Shown piece after piece: positions 9,501 to 21,500 of a stretch of 26,148 nt of DNA. The position numbers and the translations under genes were made by a program. Source of the DNA: Chromera velia. Lineage: Eukaryota; Sar; Chromeraceae. The stretch covers positions 1 to 26,148 of the forward strand of contig JAHBMJ010001773.1 of assembly GCA_018398765.1 (NCBI GenBank). The letters are read 5' to 3'. Under the pieces are notes generated by a model, which worked only from the letters and a program-made list of their open reading frames with translations, did not search any database and was not told where the DNA came from. The stretch's first letter is position 1. Each line of letters begins with the position of its first letter.

Positions 9501-12500
9501 CAGCACTAGCCGAGCTCTACAGGCAGAAGACAAAAACAGGCACAGGGGTGTCGGGCACTTCCTTTGCGGGGTTTGACGTCTTCTCCAGTTTCTCTCCAAC
9601 TGCTGTACAGTCCGCACTCGCGCAATCACAAGCGTTACCCCCTCAGCAACAGCCACAGTTGACCCCCCCTCCGCTGACTCCCAGAGACGCCAGCGACATG
9701 GAGAGGGAGAAGGCAATCGTAGAGCTCTACAGAAGCAGAACGCAGGGCACACAGCATCCTCTTGCCACATCCTCCTTCGCAGTGCCGGACCCCTTCTCCA
9801 GTCAGTTCCCGAGTGTCGCTCAGTCTGCCCTGGCGGCTTCCGGCATGGCCCCAGGGGTGACACCAGAGGCCACACAGGCCGCTCTGACAGAACTCTACAA
9901 AAGTCAGCAGGTAGGATCGATTCCTTCTGCACTGGAAGTTTCTTCTTCCCGTCCTCCTGCCAGAGGAACATCGCTTCTTCAGGCGTCAGGCCGTCCTGTA
10001 TCTGCAGGGACGGGTGTTGCACAGTCAGCTTTGTTAGGGGGCACTGTTCATGCTGGGGGGGGGACGTCAGGGATCATGGGGGAGACGGCAGGCACACTTC
10101 CGAGTCTGCTTCCCTCACTTCATCGTGACATGACGTCTCGAAACAACTCGACCTTGCTGCCGTCGGATCCGTTTTCGCTGTCTCTGTCTAGGTCTCTGCA
10201 GGAGTCTGCTGCTGGACAGTCTCTCCAGTCAGCTGGAGGGCTGCTTGACGGTAGCAGAGAGAGTGTGGGTCTTCCTGCTGTTAGGGTCACCCCCCCCCTG
10301 CCGGAGTATGAGGGGTCTCTTTTACAGAGGGCGCACACACCAACACCAGTCGGAAGGCACAGACTCTCCATCTCCGCCCCTCCCCCCGCCACTCTTGAAC
10401 CAGGTTCGGCCCCCCTACCCATCCGACAGAAGACCGTCGCGTTCCTCACCCCCGATGGCCAGTCTCCAGCAATCAGTGGGGGATTTCCCCCTCTCCCCCT
10501 AGGTCTGCCCGATGTTTCAGGAGGGGCACAGGGATCATCGTGGATGGCTTCAGGGGCAGGTGAGGGAGGACTGGCGAATGCATCGGCAGGGGGGTTAAGC
10601 AGGACTGTCACAGGGAGTGCGCAAACGGATGCGGAGACTGTGAGGAGTGCAGCTCTGCGAAGGGTCCTCTCCGGCCTCTATCAGAGAAGCAGCCAGGGCA
10701 CACAGCACCCCCTTGCCAAATCCTCCTTCGCAGTGCCAGAGCCCTTCTCCAGTCAGTTCCCGAGTGCCGCTCAGTCTGCCCTGGCGGCTTCGGGTATGGC
10801 CCCAGGGGTGACACCGGAGGCCGCACAGGCCGCTGCTCTGACAGAGCTCTACAGAAGTCGACTGGCAGGAGGAACGGGGACCTCCTTTGCAGCCCCCGAT
10901 CCTTTCTCCAGTCAATTCCTTGGAACCGCCCCTTCTGGCCCACTGGATGTTTCACACCAGCAGCAGCAGCAGCAGCAGCCGGGAGGTGGCACTTCTGTTG
11001 GTGCAGGTGTTACACCGGCAGGGACTCAAGGAGCACTCGCACAGCTGTACGCAAGTCGGCAGGCAGGGACTTCTTCTTTTGCAGCCCCCGATCCCTTCTC
11101 GAGTCAGTTCCTGTCTGCTGCCGCTGCCTCAGCTGTCCTTTCTCGTTCTGTTGCACCCTCACGTGAAGGCCCCGCCAGTCCACAGGCAGCGCTAGCCGAG
11201 CTCTACAGGCAGAGGACCGGGGTGTCGGGCACTTCCTTTGCGGGGTTTGACGTCTTCTCGAGTCTTTCGCCAACTGCTGTACAGTCCGCACTCGCGCAAT
11301 CACAAGCGTTACCCCCTCAGCAACAGCCACAGTTGACCCCCCCTCCGCTGACTCCCAGAGACGCCAGCGACATGGAGAGGGAGAAGGCAATCGTAGAGCT
11401 CTACAGAAGCAGAACGCAGGGCACGCAACACGCCCTTGCCAAATCCTCCTTCGCAGTGCCGGACCCCTTCTCCAGTCAATTCCCGAGTGTCGCTCAGTCT
11501 GCCCTGACGGCTTCGGGCATGGCCCCAGGGGTGACACCAGAGGCCACACAGGCCGTTCTGACAGAGCTCTACAGAAGTCGGCAAGTCGGAGGTATGCCCT
11601 TCGTGGGAGGCGCTTCTTTCGTTGCCCCCGATCCTTTCTCCAGTCACTTTCCCGGAGCAGCCCCCTCACAGTCGGCCCTTCTAGGCACGTCACAGATCCC
11701 CCCAGGGACCCTACAGAGAAGCGAGACTCAAGGAGGAGTGGGGGAGGATATGGAGGCTCCCTCTAGCTGGTTCCCTGCCAGGAGCGCCGCCGCACCGTCA
11801 GCTGCAGAGGGCCCAGCCAGAGGGGGGGCTTCCTTGGCGCCTCTAGACACAGCGGCGTCGGGGACTCTTTTGTCCTCTCTGGGTCCTCCCCGTCCTGATC
11901 TTTCTTCTCTTTTCGGGGCCAGTCAGTCTCTCTTCACTCAGGGATTTGATGGCACCCTTGCGGATGCACAGGCACAACTTGCCTCCGCACTAGGACTGCC
12001 ACCAGACGAGATAACAGGACCCCCAATGACGCAGGTGGCATTGCAGGCTGCGCTTGTAGATCTCTACAGAAGTGGGCAGCTCGGAACTGGACAGAGTGAG
12101 ACCCTTCAGCAAAATGCAGCCGCCGGCCTGCCTGAGTTTGCCCGATACTCTTCCTTGACCGCCTCTGCGCCGGCAGCCGGTCGGACAGAGCGCGGCGCCG
12201 CAGATGAAGCAGTGAGGGGTGCCCTTGCAGACATGTTCAAGGAGGCAGCGGGGCCCTCCCTCCCTCCGAGTGCCCTCACAGGCCAAGCAGGGGGAGTAGG
12301 GGTTCCCCTCACAGGGCAGTTGCAGTTTCCCAACCAAGTCACCGGTATGGGAGAGGGGGGGGAGCTGGTCACCCCGCGAGGGCACCGTCCAACGGCGGCA
12401 GAAGGGGCACGGGGCCCTGCCCCGATAGAGGTCGCTGCACGGGTTGCTTCCGAATCCATGGCTGCGTCTTCGTTGGCTCCTAACACCAACACACAAGTTG

Positions 12501-15500
12501 ATGCCTCAGTGGGAGGATTTTCTACCCTCGGGCCCCCCCGCCCCGATCTTTCTTCGCTTTTCGGGGCCAGTCAGTCTCTCTTCACTCAGGGATTTGAAGG
12601 ATCCCTCGCAGATGCACAGATCCACCTAGCATCTGCACTAGGACTACCAGAGGATTCGATGGGAGGACCCCCCATGACACAGATAGCTCTGCAGGCAGCC
12701 CTTGTAGACTTGTATAGAAGTGGACAGGTGGGGGGTCAGGGAACCGAGGTAAAGAACTCCCAGGCACTTGCCCCTCCGACTAGCGGACAGTTTGCCCGAT
12801 ACTCTTCCTTGACAGCATCAGCACCAGCAGGGACCGTAGCCGAGCGTGGGGCTGCAGATGCAGCAGTGAGGGGGGCTCTCGCGAACATGTTCAGAGAAGC
12901 GGGGGCGCCCTCCCTTCCCTTGAATGCATTTACAGGACAGGGGGGAGGGGCCTTGCCGCAAACCCCCCCTCCTCCTCTCCCTGCGCCGACAGCGGGACAA
13001 ATCGGAATCCCTCCGGAGGGAAGTGGGGTGATGGACGAGACTTTCCTGGGTTCTGCAGGGTTGCCTCGGGGACCTGATTTGTCGTCCCTGTTCGGTGTGA
13101 CGAATGCGCTCTTTACTCAGGGAATTGATGGGTCGTTCTCAGAGGCACAGGCCGAACTCGCGGCTGCTTTGGGCATTGCTCCGGGGCGCGGGGGGGTGGA
13201 GGCGCTGTCAGCTGCTTTGGCAGCATCAGGTGGTGTTCCTCCGGGAGCGCTCGTTCAGAGTGGCCAGACTGGCTTTCCTGGAGTCGGCTTACCCTCGGCG
13301 TCTTCACACCATCCGTTTTACGGCACTGCAGCCTCCCGAGTCGACTCAGTTGCCGACCCCACGCGTCCTCTTTCCACAGAAGACAGGCTGAGTGCAGAAA
13401 GAAGTGCTGCAATCGTAGCACAGTCCTCTCACACGAACAACACAGCCATGAACAACAATCCCGGGCAACAGCAGGGAGAGGTTCCACCGCCCGAGGCCTC
13501 ACTTGCAGGCCTCAGACGTCCCTCACGAGTGCAGTTCAACCTGCCCCCCCCCTCCTCGAGTCACCTCCAGTCCTCTCTAGGCCACTCATCAGCCATTCAT
13601 CCTCCCCTCACGGCCACAGCTGCATCAGGCCCCATGCTGGCCTCTCAAGTCCATCCCTCAATCCAGGGAACTCCAACGGCTCTGCATACCACTGTGTGGG
13701 CAGACGGGAGCCAAGTGGCAGCCAGCAACCCTCTAGTTGCCTCCCTTTGGAGAGACACCTGGGAGACCCACAACCCCTTTCCTGCCCCCCAAGACAGCGG
13801 CAGCAGCATGATTGCAGGGGGAGAGGGCGATCCCTCGTCCGGCCTTTTGGGCTTCACAAGGCAGCCGTCACACGTCCCCGCAATAGCAGTCTCTCCTCCT
13901 CCGCCCGCAGCCACACTGACAGCTGCTGCAGTCGCAGCAGCCACCGGGGGTCTGCCAGTCTCAATTGTGCAGCCGTCTCCGTGTCCGTCAGCTTGCGCCT
14001 CGTGCGGCACCTCCGTTGCCCACGTATTGCCTGCCGAGTCCGAAAGCGGCTGGAATGGATCCCAACAGGGAGACGACGCCTTGTCTCTGTCAGTCACAGA
14101 CCGCACAGACGGGGTCAGACCACTGGCCGATGTCTACTCAAATGCCGAGGCTCTCGCAGGGGCATCTGTCAATCCGAGTCGGCGTTCGACTCCCGCTGGG
14201 GGTGCCACTCCAGTCACAGAGGCGCAAGAGGGGGGAAGGAAAGAAGGGGAAGGGGGGAGTCCCCGGCCCGCATCTCCGAATGACGGGATGCTGATGGGCA
14301 CAACTGGGTTGATGAGGTTTTCCTCCTCCCGCAAATGGGTTACCCCCTCCCTTTCGTACAACACCGCCCGTCTGGAAGATTCGAGTTATGAGTTGATGGA
14401 GGCTTTAGAGAGGGCAGAGGAAATTTCAGGTGTATTTCAGCACCCTCAGACGCCCTCCAGACGTCAGAGCGCGGTCCCCCAGGCGGACATGGGTGTGTTG
14501 GACATCTACACAGGAGGGGAGACGGCGTTCTTCACAGATGATGACGACCAGAGCATGTTGAGTAATCCGCAGATTTCAGATGCGGATGAGGAAGGACAGA
14601 GCAGACGCCCTTCCACCTCACCCTATTGCAGTGAGGCTCTCCACATTCTAGAAGCAAACCTGTCACCCCACATGAGAGGCTCCTCCCGTCTCACAAGGTC
14701 ACAGATAGAGGCGCCTTTGAGCACTCTCCTCGAGGGGGAGGGGGAGGCGAATGGGGGGAATGCAAACAGCAGGAGAGGGTCTGTCAAATCCCGAAGGGCC
14801 TCCTCAGTGCATCAACAGGGACAGTCAGGGGGCCGGGGTTCGTTACTTGACGTGCCGGGACTGGATCCCGGAGTGCGTGCCCCCTCTCCCATTGGCTCGA
14901 GGACTCGTTCGCTGTCTGTCCCCGGTTTGGCTGAGCCTGCCGTTGCTGGCGGGAGTGAGGGAGGAGGGGACAGGGGTAGCATGGTGGATGGGTCCCTGTC
15001 GGCTGGTACGCATTCTTCTCTGTCTGCCGGAGGGGGTGTTGCAAGGTTGGAACGGGGGTCTGTCCGTTCTGTGAGGTCAGGGAGGTCACAGAGGGGACGC
15101 GGCAGGGGAATGTCCCTTGCAGGGAGTGTGGGGGAGTACCCTGACCTCAGAGTCAGAGGTGACTCCTCTAGACGTTCCAGTCTAAGCGCTCGTTCTCGAC
15201 GCACGCGAGAAATCGAGGATGCCCTTGATGACAGAATTGCAGAGGCTTTGGACGTTCTTGGCACTAGCAGACAGCAGCAGCCAGGAGGAAGCAGACGGAT
15301 GTCCCGAGCCCACTCCGTTGCCTCAAGACGGAGTTCGAGACGCCACTCTGCGCTGCCCTCCGAGGCAGGGGATCCATTGGAGGACCAGATTGGTTCCTCG
15401 GGACCCGACAGCATGCCTGCTCTGGCAGCCAGTATGACCGTCAGGGGGCCTGACGCCCTCGAAGGGCCCGAAAATCTTTCTGATAACACGTTGGATTTCT

Positions 15501-18500
15501 ACGCTGCCTCTGCTACTGGTCAAACCCCCGGTCTCATTGAGACTGTCCGACAGTCCATGAGAAGTGCCCCTCGCGGATCTCCTTCCCGGTCTGTGTTGAA
15601 CGTCATGGGGGGGGGGGAAGGGGGAGAAGGGTTGATAGGGGAGTCGCGTCAATCGCACGCCGCGAGCAGACGCCCAGCTCCCCGTTCCTTCCTCTACGGA
15701 CCCGCTTCTGCCGACTCCCTCAATGACCTCATGGCCAGCAGCAGCGAGTCAGAGCAGAGAGACGTCGCGATGGCACTCGGCCTTCCGGGACCGGGAGCTC
15801 TCGGCCCCCCCGAGTCACGGCGTCGCCAGTCCACAGCAGCACTCTCTGTCCGATCAGAAAGGCAGTCAGAGCGCGGAGACACAAGGAGAAGCTCCAGACG
15901 ACCCAGTCTGGCTCCTAGTGGTAGAGACGAGCAGGTGGAAGGGGGAGGAGGCATGTCGAGACGCGCTAGTCGCATGAGCATGGGCAAACCCCAGGAGTCG
16001 TCTCGCAGGTTCAGTCTGTCTGAGTCGAAAGCTATCAATGCTGCAGGACGCCTTGCAGACAAAATGGACATTCTGGAAACCCTCTCCCAAGCTTCCCGTC
16101 TCCGTTCCTGCCCTCCCGACCCTAACGACCCTCTTGACGTTGACAGTCACAGCGAGGCATCTGAAGATGATCGGAGTGACTTGCAGAGTCTTTATGGAGG
16201 CTCTGTGCATCCGCATGAGGGGGTAGGTGAAGAGGAAGAGGAGGACTGCATGTGTGGAGAGGGCGTGTCGGTCTTAGCTGGAAGAAGAAGCAGATCCCTC
16301 TCCCCCTCTAAGTCAAAACTCTTTCCTCCCAATGCAATCAACAGAAGAAGGTCTGAAGTGGACAGACCACTCGCAGGGGATTTCAAAAGGTCAGGAAAAC
16401 TTCTGAAAGAAGTGAAACAAGAGAGACATTTCTTAATTTGATTTGTGAACCGATTCTGCAGCGTGCTCTTCTATGATCTCTTAACAAGCCTATGCTCTTC
16501 AAGTGCTCTTTTCCAACCACTGAAGATTCACGCCGCACACAATACAACGGCTCTTTTTGGTCTTTTCCGTTCTCTGTTCTTCTGTTTTTTCCCCTCTCAA
16601 TGGCTCACAATGTCTTCTTCTGCCTCTTTTCCTTCATCTCCTTGTGCAGGAAGCTGAGCTCTGCAATGACAGCCATCGGCTTGTCCCCACCCTCCCATAT
16701 TCCCGTGCGCCCCACATCTGCCCCCCCCAGAGACGAGGACATTCAGGACCCAGGCTCCGTCTCCCTTCTCGACCGACGCGCATCTAGATGCTCCACTGTG
16801 CGCGCAAGCAGAAGGGCTTCACAGATCATTGCAGCCAGCCGACGGACATCGCGGTCCATCGCTGTAAGCACCAGCAGAAGCAGAAACGGTCCACAGCCAT
16901 CGGACGGGTTACCTCGAAACAGCAGCAGGATGCGATCGCAGTCCCTGGCTCTGAGTAGGAGACCGTCACAGTCCCTTGTTGCCATCTCGGCAGCTGCAGG
17001 CGCACCCCCTCCAACGGCCGCAGAGATCATACAAAGAGCACAGAGCAGTGCATCCCAAGCAGCAGCAGGAGAATTGAGGGACGACAGTGAGAGCAGCAGA
17101 GACAGCTTGCAAGAGAACGACCATTTACAGCACTCGCTTGCAGCCCAAGGGGGTGATGGTGCTGGGGGTATTGCGGGATTTGAGGGGTCTATTCGTCGGT
17201 CTGCGAGGGGCAGTACCCGGGTCGGGAGGTCGGGGGGTGCCGTCTCTCAGTCTCTGTCCCCCTCCTGTCTCGCAGGTCCTCGCGGCAGCTCCAGACTTCC
17301 TCTTCCTGCAGGTTCTTCTCTCACAGCCTCTGCAGGCCTCGCTCCTTTTCTGAGGGATCCACGCGGGTCCTCTCTCCACAGCCCATCCGCTCAGCACGCC
17401 GCCCACAGCTCTGATCTGGTCTTAGCCGACGAAGGAGGCAGTTCCGCAGGAGAGGGGCAGGGGGCGTCGGCTGCAGGAGCATACGGACGTCGGAGTTCTG
17501 TGGCCTCTTTCTGGGAAGAGCTCGCTGCCTCCTCACCCGCAGGGACAACGGCAACGGGGGGGGCGACTGGGAGGAGACGGTCGAACGCTGCTGTTGAAGG
17601 TGCAGCAGCAGAGAGTGGATTTCGTAATTCCATGACACGAGATTTGACCCTCACAGCAGGAGACGGTGGACCCCCAGAGGACCCGACAGTCTCCTCGACC
17701 CACCGTCGTTTTTCAGCCTTCCCCTCCCTTGACCGTACATCCGTTTCACAGCCTCGGGGTCTGTTGGGGTCTTCTTCCAACAGAGGCAAATCCTCAGGCC
17801 AGCATACCTCAAGCAGATCTCTGTCCCTGGCTCCCCCTACAGAGAACCGCCGTTCTGTCAAATTGGCGTCGCCCAAGACGGGCACTTTGGTTGATCTCAA
17901 AGAAATTGCAGACAGCGTCCACGCAGAGAGGGAGGAACAGAGGATGACAGACTCGAGACGGGGGATGGGGGACAACACCAGGAAGTCTCTGTCAGAACGC
18001 TTCACGGAGAAGATCTCAGCTCCATCCCAAGTCATCACTTTGCCCCATTCACACAGCGCGACGGTCAGAGCAGTCACCCACACAACCACCCCAGCAGAAC
18101 GAGGAGGAGGAGGAGGAGGAGGAGGAGGAGGGGGAGGGAGTCCGTCCACTCCCCTGAAGTCTCTTCTGATGTCTCCCCACAGAAAGAGCTCCCATCATGG
18201 CAGACGAGTGAGCATCATGGGACCTGATGGGTTGATCAAGTCCTTCGCAGATACCGCAGGCAGCACAGACAGTCAGAGCAATTCGAGAGGGACAGGGGAG
18301 AGAGAATCGCAACAGACAGGGGACAACCGACGTCAGTCAATCCCCAAAGTGCGTGTCCTTCCACTAGCTGAGGGTGTCACCCTTGAAAGAAGACAGACAA
18401 CACACGGATTCCTTCCCACCAGTCGCTCCGAAGGCCAACCAGAGGGCCCTAGAGGCAACCCCCCATCCCTCATGGGCGGGGGGAAGTCTGCCCCAGTCTC

Positions 18501-21500
18501 TCCCCTTGGAAGAGCCGCCACGTTTGCCGGTGGTGCCCTCAGCATGGGAGCTAGAGGACGGTCACGATCACTCGGAGTCTCATCTCAGGCAGCCGCAGCA
18601 GGAGCACTAGTTCTCGGGTCGCACCGTCTCTCGTCAGCCTCCATTGCAGCCAGTCTCGCTCACTTAAGTGGAACGGGGGCTGCTGATCTCTCTACAGCGT
18701 TGAGTGCTGCAGAGGACGAAGAAGAGGCGCGGCGCCTTGCAGCAGCCTCACGCAGAACCTCCAGAGAGAGTGTGAGGGCCCCTCCTCGGGGAACTGCCGA
18801 CGGAGGTCTAGACCCTCCTTTTCGACAGACAGTACCGGAGGGGATGAGAACGAATGTCTCTCCTCCCTTCAGGCAGCGTGCTGCCTCTTTGAACCCTGCA
18901 CTCTTCCAGAGACCCCGCGCACTCTCAGTGGGGTTGGGAGTATACCAACAACAGCAGGAGCTCCAGCAGAGTGGGTTCGGTCTGACTCCCCGTGTCTTGG
19001 CGTCTGTAGAAGCGCTTCCGCATGAGCAACCCCCGGTTCCGCCTGGAAGCGGCAGCAGACGGCTGAGTAGGTCTCCCTCGGTTGCAAGTCACCGAGGGCT
19101 GGAAGGAAGTTTTGCAGCTGCAGACGCTCCGTATGGGTTGTCTCCGCGTCGTGAGTCGGTGAGAGAGAGCAGACGAGGGAGTAGGAGGGAATCAGTCAGG
19201 GAAAGCAGAAGAGGAAGCCGGGCACCGTCTGTTGCTGCCTCGCACGTAGAGTCCCTCTTTGGCAGTCCGGCAGACATGGCCGCTCTTCTTGAGTCTCGTC
19301 TCTCTCCAGTCAGACACGTGTACGCAGATGCTGCAGGGAACTCACCCGTCGTTGGGGGGTCTGTCAGGGGTGTCCCTCCACAGGGAAGAGACCCTAGTGC
19401 TTCGGGACTTGGACCCGACAGCGCGGGGGGGGCTGAGAGAGAGTCCCGGCGCCTCTCTGTCCGCTCTATGCCTAGAAGGGGGTCAAATTTGGAGATGGAG
19501 AAAAGCCAAAGAGGCAGCGTGGTGGGGTCCTTCATGGCCCCAGACCCGTTCTCGAGTTTCTGGAATCAGACTCAGTGGGGAGGGGGGGGCAGAGAGTCTC
19601 TGAGCAGGCGGCAGTCCGAGCTAAGAGATCCGTCCCAGTCGAGAAGGATGAGCGTCGGAGGTCGCTCCGCTCTGTTACCGGAAAGGCTTCGTTCCTCTGC
19701 TTCCACCATCATTCAAAGAAACAAGACCTCCCAGATTATGGAAGAAGCAGAAGAAGAGGGAATAAAGGCTCGACGTTCCCTTCACCCGTCTGCTTCCCGT
19801 CTCTCCGTCTCTCGTCCTTTGAGTGCCCCCCCCTCCCGTCTCTCTGATGGAGACGGCGGTTCGTTGATGGAAGAAATCCCCCACAGAAGCGCCTCCGTAC
19901 ACAAAGGCAGAACCCGTGGTGCTTCTCTAGCATCCCGAGGTTCCTGGATGGTCCCCGATCCCTTCTCTAGCAACTGGCCTGTGTGGGCCTCTAAGTCAGC
20001 AAACAGACGGGCATCCTCGATTCTTCCCAGTGAAGCAGTAGGAGGAAGGGGAGACAGAGAGGACGTTCTGGAAGAAGTGAGAAGAGCCAGAAACGCAACA
20101 CTTGGAGTGCCTCGGAGCATGTCTTCGGCTCAGAGACGTTTCAATTCGCCCTTGAACCACAGATCCGCACCTAGGGGAGGAGGCGCGCCGCCACGCCCGA
20201 GGGGGCCAGTGATTTCCCTCACAGCCCCTGAGGGTGTCCAGATCTACAGTGACGAGTTGAGCAGCAGTATTCGCGAGGGGCCTGCAGATGCAGAGACTGG
20301 ACAGGGTGCCCTTTGGCTGGAACCCTCTCGTCGTTCCTCTGCTGCGGGGATGGGGGAATCTGGAGAGTCCGCAGAAGGGGAGGGTGAGGGGGGGGTGTCA
20401 GAGGGAAGTGCGGAAGAGTGGATGGCCTCCAGTGGTAGCGGTGGGAATTTATCTGGCACAGCTGATGGAGGGGTGCAGGTGGGTCGTGGGATGACTCGGG
20501 CATCCGCCGGCAGTTTGTGTGTGGGGGAGCAGAGGGGGGGGCGTCGCATGTCGTCTGAAGAACGCTTGAGTGGGAGCGTTTTTCTAGGAGCGGAGGAAGA
20601 AGGGGGGAGTTTCAGCCTCTCGGAAGGAGACCAAGAGAGTGGGGGGAGTAGTGCCGAGTCCCTAGGTGCTCGGTACTATAAACTTCCTCCTTTGGACGTT
20701 CAATGTGCAGTTTTGGCCTCGTCTGTATCTCTAGCGGGCGCTGTGAACAGATACTCTCCCGAGAGACAGAGAGCATCAGCAGCCACGGAGGTGGAGTGGT
20801 ACGGGGAGAGGGCAAGATTGAAGTCTCGAGATTATAGAGACGCCTCAGCCCTTTGTGCTTTGGGGTTTGAACTTGAGAAGCAATTAGGGGGAGTGAGGGT
20901 GAGTGGTGTTGTTGGAGACGTAAGCGCAGATTCCCTTGTGTCAAGCAGCAGTCCTCCTCGCCCTGTAGAGAGGGAGAGGGAGAGGGGGGGACGAAATGAG
21001 GTGTCTGAGGAGACGGCAGCCACAGCAGAGAGAGACCTGTCCTTCCCTGTGCTGTCACATTCCAGACCTCAGTCAGGCCACGCCGTAGGAGAGAAAAAGA
21101 ATCTGCCGACGGTCCCTCCCATCGTTCCCCCCCTTCGACTGTGCGATTTGGAAAAAGGCTCACGACAGGGGTACGATCACACCTCTCAAAAAGATCCCCG
21201 CTTTCCTCTAACAGCAGCAGCAGCAGCAGGAAGAGGAGGACGAGGGCATCCGTCAACAGACGAAGCAGAAGCAGCTGCAGGGGGTGTGCCGCAGTCAGGC
21301 TGGGGTCTGCAGGAACCGTCTCTGGGTCTCTGTAAGGGTGCAGGGGCAGTCGGGGGGGCAGGGGAGGACATGATGATTCCGTCTGCTCCGCGTGTTCCGC
21401 CTAGGGATCCTTCCGGATCTTCTTATGACAGCAGGGAGTTTGATTCCCTCGAAGCAGTTGCCAGGGAAGCAAACGACGCGCAACTCGCCAGAGAAGCGTG

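Larger units (their letters stand above)
9089..11686 (+). repeat. Family 1 protein repeats: ALxELYRS helix plus SFAxPDPFSS motif
   Basis: Ten paired units are visible. Each has a predicted short helix such as AALAELYRSRQ or ALTQLYRSGQLG, followed 5-15 residues later by SF(A/V)xPDPFSSQFP. Two units carry SFAGFDVFSS and one carries PEPFSS. An eleventh helix (ELYKSQQVG, about 9889-9915) has lost its partner motif. Units are separated by Ala/Gln/Pro-rich spacers, including GMAPGVTPEATQA. Two more motif-only copies occur far downstream, SFMAPDPFSS (about 19530-19560) and SWMVPDPFSS (about 19940-19972). The strict conservation of PDPFSS against variable spacers implies selection on a short linear motif. 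Confidence 0.9.
14150..20600 (+). other. R-R-x-S-rich region of the giant protein (candidate phosphorylation array)
   Basis: This half of the protein carries dozens of R-R-x-S/T words, for example SRRGSVKSRRAS, ASRRSSRRHS, SRRASRMS, ASRRASQ, ASRRTSRS, RRESVRESRRGSRRES and SRRMSVGG. R-R-x-S is the classical consensus for PKA/PKG-type and related basophilic kinases. It is not the alternating RS dipeptide typical of SR splicing factors. Acidic islands such as FFTDDDDQ and EASEDDRSD are interspersed. Phosphorylation is inference. Confidence 0.7.

Noticed and set aside
9089-13190. CRISPR-like array
   Set aside because: The repeats are protein-coding, in frame, of varying spacing and sequence, and in a eukaryotic multi-exon gene.
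14150-20600. SR-type splicing factor identity for the giant protein
   Set aside because: There is no RNA-recognition motif, and the Ser/Arg pattern is R-R-x-S rather than alternating RS dipeptides.
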